Origin: an uncultured Flavobacteriales bacterium | GTDB lineage: Bacteria > Bacteroidota > Bacteroidia > Flavobacteriales_D > Parvicellaceae | Direction of reading: 5' to 3' | Assembly: GCA_913030835.1 (NCBI GenBank) | Contig: CAJWDP010000006.1 | Span: forward strand, 35,043-99,042 | Length of the DNA: 64,000 nucleotides | Shown here: positions 36,146 through 44,635 of the stretch, one piece after another | Layout of the letters: every line of letters begins with the position of its first letter | How positions within the stretch are numbered: the first letter of the stretch is position 1 | Notes under the pieces: generated by a model | The model's input: only the letters and a program-made list of their open reading frames with translations | Told to the model about the DNA's origin: nothing | Databases searched by the model: none | Made by a program: the position numbers and the translations under genes

Positions 36146-36499
36146 TTACTTGTCGAACTTTCCGGATGGCGGTAGTATCTGCAATTTTTCTCCAAAAAAA
36201 TCAGCAAAATCTCTCATTGCCGCTCCCATTCCATCTTCACCTGTGGCTCTTTCAAAACTTTCAGCCATAGAGGTGTAACATTGGTGATAAAAACGTTTCA
36301 TCTCATCAATGGTCATTTCCGTTGTCCACAAATCCATCCTCATGCTCGTTTCGTCTTCCTTATCCCACATGGCCAGCATCATTGCCTTTGCTTTCCTCGC
36401 CTGTTCCTCTCCAGCGTCCGTTGCTCCCCATTCGATATCATGTGGAATGTGATTCTCATCCAACGCTACTTTTATGTTTACTTCAGATTGTTTGCTCAT
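36146..36499 (-). CDS. gldC: Gliding motility protein GldC
   Basis: 117 aa from ATG 36499 (MSKQSEVNIKVALDENHIPH). GldC supports gliding in Flavobacterium johnsoniae; it lies beside and probably works with GldB. Typical features: DIEWGATDAGEEQARKAKAM, LWTTEMTIDEMKRFYHQCYT and DFADFFGEKLQI. No signal peptide, so probably cytoplasmic. The start is 4 bp after the gldB stop, so the two form an operon as in other gliding Bacteroidota. Confidence 0.93.
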   Translation of the reverse strand: MSKQSEVNIKVALDENHIPHDIEWGATDAGEEQARKAKAMMLAMWDKEDETSMRMDLWTTEMTIDEMKRFYHQCYTSMAESFERATGEDGMGAAMRDFADFFGEKLQILPPSGKFDK

Positions 36500-36503
36500 A
36501 ATC

Positions 36504-37538
36504 TTACCCTTTTGGGTCATAATACTTTAATATTCTCTTCGAATTTGTTTCACTTACCAATTCATGAAGTGCCACATCCGGATTTGCATTCATATAATCT
36601 CGCACCATCTGCCAACCCATCCATATCCCCATTCTTGCTGGCGAATCATCTGATAATCCTTTGGTGAAGGGACCATCCGTAATCCAGTTTACTTCCAACA
36701 TCTCGTCCTTACTGTACAGCATTTCCTGTTCTACCATGTATTGCCACACCTTATACTCGTTTACTTTTGCCCATTCTACCTCCTGGTCAGAATACCCCAT
36801 TTTTATCCCTGCCGAACTTTGCGGCAAGATTGCATCCATCAAATACATAATTTTTCCGGCAGCAATGATTTTATCCAAAAAATCTTCCCCGCTGCACGCA
36901 TAGAAATTTTCCAATAACCAAGCTTTCATGGCATTAGCAACTAAGTACCTGCTATCCATTTTGTCCTTGAAAAATTTAGGAAAATCCATGACGGGCAATT
37001 TTTCAACCAGCGTATGATCTTTGCCTAAATACATCTCCAGTCCGACACATAAATTGTTATCAACAACCATGGCATGTGCATTGAAGTAGGAGAAGAAAGT
37101 GATTATGTTATCAGGCAAAGCGCTATCAGGAAAATAATGTTGGCAATAGGCAAGTGCTTGCTCAATTTCCTTTTCATATTGATCAAAATCACTAAATTCT
37201 GTCCTCAGCTCAGGCAAAACCTCTTTCATGAGCAAGTCACTATTGAATCGCTTCATTAAGTAGTTACCAATCATTGGATCATGTACCGATCCTTCTCGTA
37301 TCATTTTGCCTACGAACAGTTCATATAGCGATCCGTAAGTCCTGAGCAGCTCTTCATTCACCGAATTGGCCTTTTCAAGACTTATCAATTGGTCAGGAAG
37401 GTCTTTTTCCATTCTAAGTACAGGAAGATCCACAGGGTCAGCATCAATATTTACATCCAATCGATCTGACGAACATGATAAAAAAAGTGCGAACAGGGCC
37501 GCTAGTGAATACCATCTAAGCATTTCCGTCCATTTCAT
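36504..37538 (-). CDS. gldB: Gliding motility lipoprotein GldB
   Basis: 344 aa from ATG 37538; the longer frame begins with TTG. Lipoprotein signal with lipobox LFLSC (Cys22 from this start). GldB is required for gliding in F. johnsoniae. Family features: LPVLRMEKDLPDQLISLE, the YCQHYFPDS region, CVGLEMYLGKDHTLV, IAAGKIMYLMDAILPQSS and near the end DSPARMGIWMGWQMVRDYM. The fold resembles a metalloprotease-like family but I see no HExxH. Upstream of gldC in one operon; divergent from the barrel-protein gene. Confidence 0.93.
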   Translation of the reverse strand: MKWTEMLRWYSLAALFALFLSCSSDRLDVNIDADPVDLPVLRMEKDLPDQLISLEKANSVNEELLRTYGSLYELFVGKMIREGSVHDPMIGNYLMKRFNSDLLMKEVLPELRTEFSDFDQYEKEIEQALAYCQHYFPDSALPDNIITFFSYFNAHAMVVDNNLCVGLEMYLGKDHTLVEKLPVMDFPKFFKDKMDSRYLVANAMKAWLLENFYACSGEDFLDKIIAAGKIMYLMDAILPQSSAGIKMGYSDQEVEWAKVNEYKVWQYMVEQEMLYSKDEMLEVNWITDGPFTKGLSDDSPARMGIWMGWQMVRDYMNANPDVALHELVSETNSKRILKYYDPKG

Positions 37539-37587
37539 TTGTTTCAAAACAACTCAATTTCGGCCCATTATTTGATAACAATTTGCT

Positions 37588-37595
37588 TATGTTTG
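37588..37595 (+). promoter_or_regulatory. -7 promoter element of the barrel-protein gene
   Basis: TATGTTTG is an exact TAnnTTTG match, 23 bp before the ATG at 37619. A TTTG lies upstream at 37571 but with only 13 bp between, so the -33 element is uncertain. Confidence 0.4.
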
Positions 37596-37618
37596 TACAG
37601 CAATTAAACACCAAAAAT

Positions 37619-38437
37619 ATGAAAAAGACTCTTATTGCACTATTTTGCTTATCGCTGCTGGGAATTGGAAAAAACACGTTCGCACAAGACGATAAAAAAT
37701 TTCATTTTGGATTGGCTATTGAGCCATCCGTTAACTGGTACTCTCCTACCGAAAAGAGGGACTTTGAAAGCGCTAAAAGCCCTTTAAAATTCGCCTTTGG
37801 ATTGGTCACTGACTTTGCGTTGAGCGAGAATATCTGGCTTTCCACCGGTATAGGCCTAGGAGGTGGAGGTGGAAAAATCAACTACCTAGAAAATCCAGAT
37901 GACAATATTGGTTATTTCCTTAATGAAAATGACATTATTGAACCCGATGGTTCCTATGCAGGTATCGACACTACATCGGATTTTATCTCTTTGACCTCTA
38001 GAGAATACAAGGCTCAATATGTTCAGATTCCTTTCACGCTAAAGATGAAAACCAAGGAAATTGGAATGATGACCTATTTCGGTCAGTTTGGAGCCGATAT
38101 TTCTGTTAATACAAGAGGACGAGCAGACGATGAAGGCACCAATCTATCGAGCACCAATAATACAGATTTGACGGATTTAAACATAGGAAGCGAAATGCAA
38201 CCGTTACTTCTTGGACTGAATGTCGGAGGTGGAGCAGAGTACAATATATCTGGAAGCACCTCTCTATTCTTTTCACTTAATTACCACTACGGATTTCTTA
38301 ATGCAGTAAAGAAAACATCTAAGCATTTGGTTGAACTTGATCCAATCGCGGCACTTGCCGGAGGAAATGCAACAGCCTATACGCCACAAAAGTTTAACCC
38401 AATGGCGATCTCACTTAAGATCGGAGTTCTTTTTTAA
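37619..38437 (+). CDS. Outer-membrane beta-barrel protein (PorT-like family)
   Basis: 272 aa from ATG 37619, which starts a clear signal peptide (MKKTLIALFCLSLLGIGKNT, cleavage at FAQ). The mature chain is made of amphipathic strands with Gly/aromatic alternation: FHFGLAIEPSVNWYSP, WLSTGIGLGGGGGKINYLE, QIPFTLKMKTK, LLGLNVGGGAEYNISGSTSL and FSLNYHYGFLNAV, ending in PMAISLKIGVLF with terminal Phe. Similar to the outer membrane beta-barrel/PorT-like group, but no specific function is visible. Its terminator (38470-38496) touches the nadE start codon. Confidence 0.8.
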   Translation: MKKTLIALFCLSLLGIGKNTFAQDDKKFHFGLAIEPSVNWYSPTEKRDFESAKSPLKFAFGLVTDFALSENIWLSTGIGLGGGGGKINYLENPDDNIGYFLNENDIIEPDGSYAGIDTTSDFISLTSREYKAQYVQIPFTLKMKTKEIGMMTYFGQFGADISVNTRGRADDEGTNLSSTNNTDLTDLNIGSEMQPLLLGLNVGGGAEYNISGSTSLFFSLNYHYGFLNAVKKTSKHLVELDPIAALAGGNATAYTPQKFNPMAISLKIGVLF

Positions 38438-38469
38438 GAAGCACTCTATTGACATATTTGGTATTTTTA

Positions 38470-38496
38470 TCCCTCGGTATTGCCGAGGGATTTTTT
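38470..38496 (+). terminator. Intrinsic terminator directly abutting the nadE start codon
   Basis: TCCCTCGG, loop TATTG, CCGAGGGA, then TTTTTT; the next three bases are the nadE ATG (38497). A perfect 8-bp stem. It either ends the barrel-protein transcript or acts on nadE expression as an attenuator or a start-codon-blocking hairpin. Confidence 0.85.
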
Positions 38497-39270
38497 ATGC
38501 AAACAAAAGAAGTAACCACATACATCATCAATTGGCTGAAGAGCTATGCTGAACAAAGTGCAATGAACGGATTCGTTGTCGGCGTTTCAGGTGGGATAGA
38601 CTCTGCTCTGACATCGACGCTTTGTGCTTCAACCGGAATGCCCGTAGTGGTGGTTAGTATGCCGATTCATCAGGAGCCCAAACAGCTGAATCGAGCGTCC
38701 AATCACATTACCTGGTTGTTGCAGAATTTTTCAAACGTGACGGATTATACCATTGACCTGACACAATCGTTTGATGCACTTGAACACAGTTTGCCCGATG
38801 ACATTACGGATGAATTGACCATGGCCAACACACGAGCCAGAATGAGAATGACTGCACTTTATGCCTTTGCAGGAAACAAGAAAATGTTAGTTGCCGGAAC
38901 AGGTAATAAAGTCGAGGATTTCGGAGTAGGTTTTTATACCAAATACGGGGATGGAGGGGTCGACATCAGCCCTATTGCAGATCTGCTGAAATCAGAAGTT
39001 CGATTGTGTGCTGAAGCATTAGGAGTGCAGCAGGAGATTCTGGACGCTAAACCAACCGACGGATTATGGGGAGATGATCGCTCGGATGAAGATCAGCTTG
39101 GTGCCACTTATCCCGAGCTTGAATGGGCTATGGAATTTAATGGAGAAGAGACTGAATTGACTTCTCGTCAGCAGGAGGTTTTGTCGATATACCGAAAACT
39201 GAACCGAGCGAACCAGCACAAGATGAATCCCATACCCATCTGCATGATTCCTGAAGAGCTAAAAGATTAA
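38497..39270 (+). CDS. nadE: NH3-dependent NAD+ synthetase NadE
   Basis: Last step of NAD synthesis: adenylation and amidation of deamido-NAD. 257 aa from ATG 38497 (MQTKEVTTYIINWLKSYAEQ), matching the family N-terminus; the longer frame to 38449 would run through the terminator hairpin and is rejected. PP-loop VGVSGGIDSALTS (28-40), TNKVEDF-type region GTGNKVEDFGVGFYTKYGDG, and PTDGLWGDDRSDEDQLGATY. No glutaminase domain, so it uses free ammonia. Its stop overlaps the convergent ferredoxin stop in a shared TTAA. Confidence 0.95.
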   Translation: MQTKEVTTYIINWLKSYAEQSAMNGFVVGVSGGIDSALTSTLCASTGMPVVVVSMPIHQEPKQLNRASNHITWLLQNFSNVTDYTIDLTQSFDALEHSLPDDITDELTMANTRARMRMTALYAFAGNKKMLVAGTGNKVEDFGVGFYTKYGDGGVDISPIADLLKSEVRLCAEALGVQQEILDAKPTDGLWGDDRSDEDQLGATYPELEWAMEFNGEETELTSRQQEVLSIYRKLNRANQHKMNPIPICMIPEELKD

Positions 39271-39590
39271 GCACTTTCGGGTGCCAACCGAACAATCAAC
39301 CCATCCAGTTCATCCCGCAAGGGAAGCTGACAACACAATCGACTGTTGTCCTTCACAAAAAATGCCTCATCCAGCATATCCTCTTCCTCATCGCTCATTT
39401 CCGGCAGATCATGATCCGATTCCACATAACAATGGCAGGATGCACACATGGCCATTCCTCCGCACGTGCCCTCTACCGGTAGCTCAGCCGATTTGCAGAG
39501 CTCCATCATGTTCATACTCATATCAGTTGGACCCTCCACTTTGTGCTCCGCTCCTTCCCGATCGATTATGGTCACATTTATTAGCGTCAC
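39267..39590 (-). CDS. Adrenodoxin-type 2Fe-2S ferredoxin
   Basis: 107 aa with GTG start. Cluster ligands are C43, C49, C52 and C87 in GTCGGMAMCASCHCYV and the SRLCCQL segment, the C-x5-C-x2-C...C pattern of adrenodoxin/putidaredoxin-like ferredoxins. Acidic surface residues (EMSDEEEDMLDEA) suit docking to a reductase. It begins 10 bp after the ferredoxin reductase gene on the same strand, so the pair forms an NADPH-reductase-ferredoxin chain. Final electron acceptor is unknown. Confidence 0.93.
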   Translation of the reverse strand: MTLINVTIIDREGAEHKVEGPTDMSMNMMELCKSAELPVEGTCGGMAMCASCHCYVESDHDLPEMSDEEEDMLDEAFFVKDNSRLCCQLPLRDELDGLIVRLAPESA

Positions 39591-39600
39591 GGCATAAAGT

Positions 39601-40614
39601 TTAAGATTCGAATCCGTTTACCCCGACAACCGTGGTGTATTTCAAGACCAGATTTTTATCCGGGTAGATTCTTTTAAAGGCTGATTGAACCATTAATGTT
39701 CCTTCATGAAATCCACAAAGAATCAATTTTAATTTTCCGGGATAGGTATTGACATCACCAATAGCATAGATTCCGGGTATATTCGTACTGTAATCGAAGG
39801 TGTTCACCTTTATTGCATTTTTCTCGATCTCCAATCCCCAATTGGCTATCGGCCCTAGTTTTGGCGTAAGTCCAAACAACGGCATCCAGTGATCCGTTTT
39901 CAAGATTATCTCACCCTCCTCTTTGTGATTAACGGTTAGTGATTCAACCTTTCCTTCTCCATGAATACCAACTACCTCAGCGTCTGAAATAAATTTGATC
40001 TTACCGCTTTCGGCAAGATCCAACACCTTCTGGGCAGAATCAGGATGCCCCTTAAACCCTTTTCTTCGGTGAACCAATGTAACCGAATTGGCAATGCCAT
40101 CAGCTAGGTAGATGGTCCAATCCAAAGCGCTGTCTCCCCCACCCGAAATGACCACATCTTTTCCACGATACATTTCAGGATCCTTAATAATATACTCTAC
40201 GCCTTTGTCCTCAAAATTTTCAAGCTCTGCTATTGGCGGCTTTCTTGGCGAAAAAACTCCTAATCCACCCGCTATAGCGACAATTGGCGCCTTGTGCTTT
40301 GTGCCTCTGTCCGTAGTAACAATGAACTGATCATCCGAATCACGATCAATTGTAACCGCACTTTCACCCAATGTGAATCCGGGTTTAAATGGTTCGATTT
40401 GTTTCATGAGGTGATCCACAAGGTCACCTGCAAGTACTTCCGGAAAAGCGGGTATGTCGTAAATGGGTTTTTTCGGATAGATCTCTGCACACTGCCCACC
40501 CGGTTGAGGAAGCGAATCTATCAAATGACATCTTAGCTTCAGCAAACCTGCTTCAAAAACCGTAAACAAACCGCAAGGTCCGGCCCCAATTATAAGGATA
40601 TCTGTTTCAACCAT
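39601..40614 (-). CDS. Ferredoxin--NADP+ reductase, thioredoxin-reductase-like type
   Basis: Flavoprotein moving electrons between NADPH and ferredoxin. 337 aa: FAD loop DILIIGAGPCGLFTVFEAGL, then QPGGQCAEIYPKKPIYDIPA, the NADPH-binding VVISGGGDSALDWTIYL, LVHRRKGFKGHP, and IYAIGDVNTYPGKLKLILCG. It lacks the redox-active CxxC of thioredoxin reductase, which places it with the TrxR-like ferredoxin reductases of Bacteroidota and Firmicutes. The adjacent ferredoxin supports this. Confidence 0.93.
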   Translation of the reverse strand: MVETDILIIGAGPCGLFTVFEAGLLKLRCHLIDSLPQPGGQCAEIYPKKPIYDIPAFPEVLAGDLVDHLMKQIEPFKPGFTLGESAVTIDRDSDDQFIVTTDRGTKHKAPIVAIAGGLGVFSPRKPPIAELENFEDKGVEYIIKDPEMYRGKDVVISGGGDSALDWTIYLADGIANSVTLVHRRKGFKGHPDSAQKVLDLAESGKIKFISDAEVVGIHGEGKVESLTVNHKEEGEIILKTDHWMPLFGLTPKLGPIANWGLEIEKNAIKVNTFDYSTNIPGIYAIGDVNTYPGKLKLILCGFHEGTLMVQSAFKRIYPDKNLVLKYTTVVGVNGFES

Positions 40615-40826
40615 ATCAATAAGTCAGGCGTCAAAAATAATTCAAAAATCAATACTTAAAATAATGTCCATGTGACATTTTAATTCTATCGGAAACAGTA
40701 AAAAGGATGCACCGGTCAAATACGATCGAATCTTGTTCATTCAATAGAATTGATTATAATTTCAATTATTCTTAAATTGATCGGCGCATTTCGTGCATCA
40801 TTTAAACAAAAAAAGAATCATAACAT

Positions 40827-42083
40827 ATGAAAAATCTATACTTAACTCTGTTGTTGGCAGTCTCCACGCTCATTGCCGGAGCACAATGCACTGGCAACAG
40901 ATACACAAAACAAATTTTCTCATCCGTTGATCTAACATCCGATGTTCCTTACGGCAGCAATTATCTATACACAGGTTTTAACGAGGACCTTTTTCTAGAT
41001 GTTTACGAACCTTCCGGTGATACAGAAACAAACCGACCACTCATAATACTGGAACACGGTGGAAGCTTCATTTTCGGAGACAAAACGGCTGGAGACGTCG
41101 TTGCGCTATCGCAAGATTTTGCAAAAATGGGTTATGTATGCTCATCGATTTCTTACCGACTCGGCATATCCGGATTTCCATTTGGAATAGATTCTGTAGG
41201 CTCTACTGAGGCGGTAGTTCGCGCATACCACGACATGAAAGCGGCCATACGGTTCTTTTGGAAAGATGCTAGAGAAAATGGGAACACCTACGGCATTGAC
41301 ACGAACAACATATTCATCGGAGGCTCATCTGCAGGTGGATTTGCGGCCCTGCATGTTGCCTATTTGGACGAAGCATCAGAAATGCCCACCTATATTGACA
41401 CCACTCAATTAGGACTCGGCGGAGGCCTTGAAGGAAATTCGGGCAACCCCGGTTATCCAACAGATGTGAAAGGTGTTATTAATTTAGCAGGCGCGTTGAA
41501 AGACACGTCGTGGATCAAACCCGGCGACCTCCCAACAGTTAGCATGCATGCTACTAACGACGGCACTGTTCCCTATGGAACCGCTGAAATTGCAGTAAGT
41601 GGTATTCCAATAGGCCTTGTGGTATCAGGCAGCAGCGACATACACAATCGACTAAATGATGTAGGCATCACCAATTGTTTTTACTCAGTGGATGGTACCA
41701 TGCACCCGGTTCACAATGGAAGCCCGGAATACTACGATACCACCGTATTGTACATGAGGAATTTTCTAGCTTCTCAGGTTTGTGGCACTGCACTCAATTG
41801 TTTTGCTACAGATGGAATCGTAGGAGTGGATGAAATTGACCTTAAGACCCAGGTGAAAATTTATCCAAACCCGGCATCCAACAGAATCTATCTTGATTTT
41901 GCACGGTCTTCCAGTGAAACGATCGACATAGAAATTGTTGACATTTTAGGCAACACGGTTTCATCCTTTTCTACCGTTTCATCTCTGCCGGAAATTGACA
42001 TTTCTGAATTATCGCACGGAGCATATTTGGTTTCCTGCAAAGGTTCGAATTGGATGATCACAAAACGATTCATCAAGAACTAA
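40827..42083 (+). CDS. Secreted alpha/beta-hydrolase (carboxylesterase-like) with T9SS sorting domain
   Basis: 418 aa. Signal peptide MKNLYLTLLLAVSTLIAGAQ. Hydrolase core: oxyanion-hole HGGSFIFGDK, nucleophile elbow GGSSAGGFAA (Ser near residue 173), acid and His likely in the HATNDGTVPYG and MHPVHNGSPEYY regions. The last ~80 residues are a T9SS type A domain: VKIYPNPASNRIYLDF, VDILGNTVSSF, ISELSHGAYLVSC, ending KRFIKN. So a cell-surface or secreted esterase/lipase-like enzyme; substrate unknown. Followed by a shared terminator. Confidence 0.88.
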   Translation: MKNLYLTLLLAVSTLIAGAQCTGNRYTKQIFSSVDLTSDVPYGSNYLYTGFNEDLFLDVYEPSGDTETNRPLIILEHGGSFIFGDKTAGDVVALSQDFAKMGYVCSSISYRLGISGFPFGIDSVGSTEAVVRAYHDMKAAIRFFWKDARENGNTYGIDTNNIFIGGSSAGGFAALHVAYLDEASEMPTYIDTTQLGLGGGLEGNSGNPGYPTDVKGVINLAGALKDTSWIKPGDLPTVSMHATNDGTVPYGTAEIAVSGIPIGLVVSGSSDIHNRLNDVGITNCFYSVDGTMHPVHNGSPEYYDTTVLYMRNFLASQVCGTALNCFATDGIVGVDEIDLKTQVKIYPNPASNRIYLDFARSSSETIDIEIVDILGNTVSSFSTVSSLPEIDISELSHGAYLVSCKGSNWMITKRFIKN

Positions 42084-42106
42084 AAATTGACAAGAAAAAT
42101 TTTAGA

Positions 42107-42127
42107 AGGGGCTTTTCGCCCCTTTTT
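42107..42127. terminator. Bidirectional terminator between the hydrolase and nfu genes
   Basis: AGGGGC, loop TTTTC, GCCCCT, followed by TTTT on the plus strand and preceded by an A-rich run, so it can serve both convergent genes. Confidence 0.8.
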
Positions 42128-42136
42128 CTTTACCAT

Positions 42137-42397
42137 TTAATTGGGCTGCTCCAGAGGAGCATTTACCGCCTCAACTCTTAGCACATCCGGTGCAGTTTTT
42201 TTTATGGATTCTTCCAAACCGGCTTTCATAGTCATCGCACTCATTCTGCATGTTTTACATGCACCCAAGAGTCGAACACGAACCACTTTATCTTTTGTGA
42301 TTTCAACCAATTCCATGTCCCCACCATCTGCCTCCAAATAGGGTTTGAGCTTTTTTATTGCCTCTTTAACGCTTGTTTCTAAATTACGCTTTGACAT
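42137..42397 (-). CDS. NifU C-terminal-type Fe-S scaffold protein (Nfu)
   Basis: 86 aa, a single Nfu domain: YLEADGGDMELVEI, then VRLLGACKTCRMSAMTMKAG with the CxxC at C47/C50 that holds a 4Fe-4S cluster between two subunits, and SIKKTAPDVLRVEAV. It delivers clusters to target proteins. Two bp after the Mrp-type ATPase gene, itself an Fe-S carrier family, so the two probably act together. Confidence 0.94.
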   Translation of the reverse strand: MSKRNLETSVKEAIKKLKPYLEADGGDMELVEITKDKVVRVRLLGACKTCRMSAMTMKAGLEESIKKTAPDVLRVEAVNAPLEQPN

Positions 42398-42399
42398 GT

Positions 42400-43497
42400 T
42401 TAATTCACCTTTACAACTTTAGTTTTCGGCAACGCGTCGTTTCTGAATTCTACTGCTTCTCGCGTTGCATGGCACAAATCATCGAAACAGGCAGCTATTA
42501 TGGTATTTTCCTGCAATACCGCAGGCCTTCCTACATCTGCGGCTTCTCGAATGCTTTGCACCAACGGGATCTGACCTAACAGTTTCAGATCTAACTTCTC
42601 CGCTAATCCCTTTCCTCCGTCTTTACCAAAGATATAGTATTTATTTTCAGGTAGTTCCGCCGGTGTAAACCAAGACATGTTTTCTATCAAACCCAATACA
42701 GGTACCTGCACCGAGTCCAATTGAAACATCGCCGCTCCCTTTTTTGCGTCAGCAAGAGATATTTCCTGAGGTGTTGTTACAATAAGTGCTCCGGTAAGAG
42801 GCAACATTTGCACCAGAGTAAGATGAATGTCTCCGGTACCGGGTGGCAGATCGACCAATAAATAGTCAAGTTCTCCCCAATGAGTATCCATCACCATTTG
42901 CCTCAATGCCTTGCTTGCCATCGGTCCGCGCCAGACAATTGCCTGATTCATTTCAGAGAAAAACCCGATTGACATGAGCTTAACCCCATAATTTTCAACG
43001 GGCTTAATCAAGTTCTTATCATCAACTTCAATAGTTGTTGGTCTTTCATTCACACAATCCAGCATGATATGAGCAGAAGGGCCATAAATATCTGCATCGA
43101 TCAGACCTACCTTATAGCCCAGTTTCGCTAATCCAACGGCAAGATTCGCTGTTATGGTAGATTTTCCAACCCCGCCTTTGCCCGAAGCAACGGCTACAAT
43201 GTTTTTAATGTTCGGCAAAACCTTTTTTCCTTCCGGCTTTTCTCTTGGAAGCGGTTCTATCTGACATTTGATATTCAAGTCGGCACCTAAGGCTCTCCTC
43301 AAATTAAACTCTACAGCTTCCTGCATTCGCTTTTTATAGTGCATTGCAGGGTTATTGACCATCACCGTCAATTCGATATCGTTTCCATCAACTTTGATAT
43401 CCTTGACCAGATTCAGCTCTACCAGATCTTTCTTCAGCTCAGGTTCTGTAATCTTCCTAAGCTGTTCAAGAATTTGATCTTTAGTTAGTTTCTCCAT
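42400..43497 (-). CDS. Mrp/ApbC-type P-loop ATPase, Fe-S cluster carrier
   Basis: 365 aa from ATG 43497 (MEKLTKDQILEQLRKITEPE); a longer frame would overlap the upstream gene. N-terminal MIP18-like domain, then the deviant Walker A of Mrp/NBP35: VASGKGGVGKSTITANLAVG, Walker B LIDADIYGPSAHIML, and LLVDLPPGTGDIHLTL. The usual C-terminal CxxC of cluster-holding Mrp proteins is not visible: the corresponding region reads IENMSWFTPAELPENKYYIF. That variant is found in part of the family and may affect cluster binding. Cotranscribed with nfu. Confidence 0.92.
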   Translation of the reverse strand: MEKLTKDQILEQLRKITEPELKKDLVELNLVKDIKVDGNDIELTVMVNNPAMHYKKRMQEAVEFNLRRALGADLNIKCQIEPLPREKPEGKKVLPNIKNIVAVASGKGGVGKSTITANLAVGLAKLGYKVGLIDADIYGPSAHIMLDCVNERPTTIEVDDKNLIKPVENYGVKLMSIGFFSEMNQAIVWRGPMASKALRQMVMDTHWGELDYLLVDLPPGTGDIHLTLVQMLPLTGALIVTTPQEISLADAKKGAAMFQLDSVQVPVLGLIENMSWFTPAELPENKYYIFGKDGGKGLAEKLDLKLLGQIPLVQSIREAADVGRPAVLQENTIIAACFDDLCHATREAVEFRNDALPKTKVVKVN

Positions 43498-43538
43498 TTC
43501 GTTTGCAAAATTACTCAAATTTGAAACAAGAATTTCAA

Positions 43539-43880
43539 CTACAACTGAAGTTCTACGTTTGGGTCCCAAAATCGTGACGAAAAATCATCTACCTGATCAT
43601 CTGTCACCGAAACGCCTTCACTCTCCAACCTTTCCCTCATTGCTGTAGGACTATCAAAGTGTTGTTTTCCGGTTAACATACCGATCCTGTTCACCACCCG
43701 GTGTGCCGGAACTTCAGGACGTCCATGAGAGGCGTTCATTGCCCAACCCACCATACGAGATGAACGCGCTGCTCCCAAGTACCTGGCTATTGCACCGTAC
43801 GAGGTCACCCTTCCCTCCGGTATCAATTCACACACCTGATACACCTGCTCAAAAAAGTCGTTGCTGTTCTTATTAATCAT
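43539..43880 (-). CDS. Alkyltransferase-like (ATL) DNA-binding protein
   Basis: 113 aa from ATG 43880. It matches the DNA-binding domain of O6-methylguanine methyltransferases: IPEGRVTSYGAIARYLGAAR (Tyr and helix for base flipping), SRMVGWAMNAS (Arg finger), then PAHRVVNRIGMLTG. In active MGMT this is PCHR; here the alkyl-acceptor Cys is Ala, as ATL proteins have Trp or Ala there. So it probably binds O6-alkylguanine and flags it for nucleotide excision repair. Start overlaps the trmB stop by 8 bp. Confidence 0.9.
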   Translation of the reverse strand: MINKNSNDFFEQVYQVCELIPEGRVTSYGAIARYLGAARSSRMVGWAMNASHGRPEVPAHRVVNRIGMLTGKQHFDSPTAMRERLESEGVSVTDDQVDDFSSRFWDPNVELQL

Positions 43881-44562
43881 CCTGATCAATCTGAAACTTT
43901 ACATATTTGATGCGCTTACCCTCTTTCAACCACATTTTCTCGTAAAATGTTTTGATCTCTAAAATTGATTTTTCGTCATCGGAAAGACCGTGGATTCCCT
44001 CTCCGTAAAGATCCCATGTTTTGAACAACTCATTGTAGTTGAATTCCGAAATTTGTTCCTCGGTGGATTCAAATAATAAATCGCTATCCGTTTTAAGGTG
44101 AACAACTCCCTCTTTTTTTAAAAACGATCTATACCGGTTGATGAAGATTCGTGAGGTCAGCCTTTTGTTTGGTTTTTTCGGTTGTGGATCAGAAAACGTA
44201 CACCAGATCTCATCCACTTCATTTGCTCCAAAAAAACGAGAAACAAAGTCGATCTTAGTCCTGATAAAGCATGCATTTTTTAATTGTTCCTCCTCCCCTT
44301 GTTTGGCCCCTTTCCAAATTCTTGCGCCTTTTATGTCGATACCTATAAAGTTCTTTTCCGGACACATTTTTGCCAGACCGATCGAGTATTCACCCTTTCC
44401 ACACCCCAATTCCAGTACAATTGGATTGTCATTTTCAAAATACTCATTCCACCTGCCCCTGAACCGAAAATCGGCATCCATAATATCATTGAGGCTGGGC
44501 TGAAATGTATTTTCGAAAGTCTCCATCTCGGCAAATCGAGCGAGTTTATTTTTTGAGGCCAT
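43873..44562 (-). CDS. trmB: tRNA (guanine-N7-)-methyltransferase TrmB
   Basis: Methylates G46 in the tRNA variable loop. 229 aa: SAM loop VLELGCGKGEYSIGLAKM, NFIGIDIKGARIWKGA, IWCTFSDPQPKKPNKRLTS (the PxPxxxKxxK-type signature), and the C-terminal ETKFYEK-like IKTFYEKMWLKEGKRIKYV. First gene of trmB-atl-mrp-nfu. A TAAATTTG -7 element (44582-44589) lies just upstream. Confidence 0.95.
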   Translation of the reverse strand: MASKNKLARFAEMETFENTFQPSLNDIMDADFRFRGRWNEYFENDNPIVLELGCGKGEYSIGLAKMCPEKNFIGIDIKGARIWKGAKQGEEEQLKNACFIRTKIDFVSRFFGANEVDEIWCTFSDPQPKKPNKRLTSRIFINRYRSFLKKEGVVHLKTDSDLLFESTEEQISEFNYNELFKTWDLYGEGIHGLSDDEKSILEIKTFYEKMWLKEGKRIKYVKFQIDQDD

Positions 44563-44581
44563 CTCTTCAATTATTGTTGTG

Positions 44582-44589
44582 CAAATTTA
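44582..44589 (-). promoter_or_regulatory. -7 promoter element of the trmB operon
   Basis: The minus strand reads TAAATTTG, an exact TAnnTTTG match, 19 bp before the trmB ATG. No clear -33. It lies in the divergent gap with the glycosyltransferase gene, and its AAATTT core is symmetrical. Confidence 0.45.
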
Positions 44590-44635
44590 GTCGATTATCC
44601 GATTTACCCTCGATTTATGATTGTTAGGAGATAAG

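Noticed and set aside
38449..38496. NadE start at 38449
   Set aside because: The extra residues are encoded by the terminator hairpin and its U-run; the family N-terminus begins at 38497.
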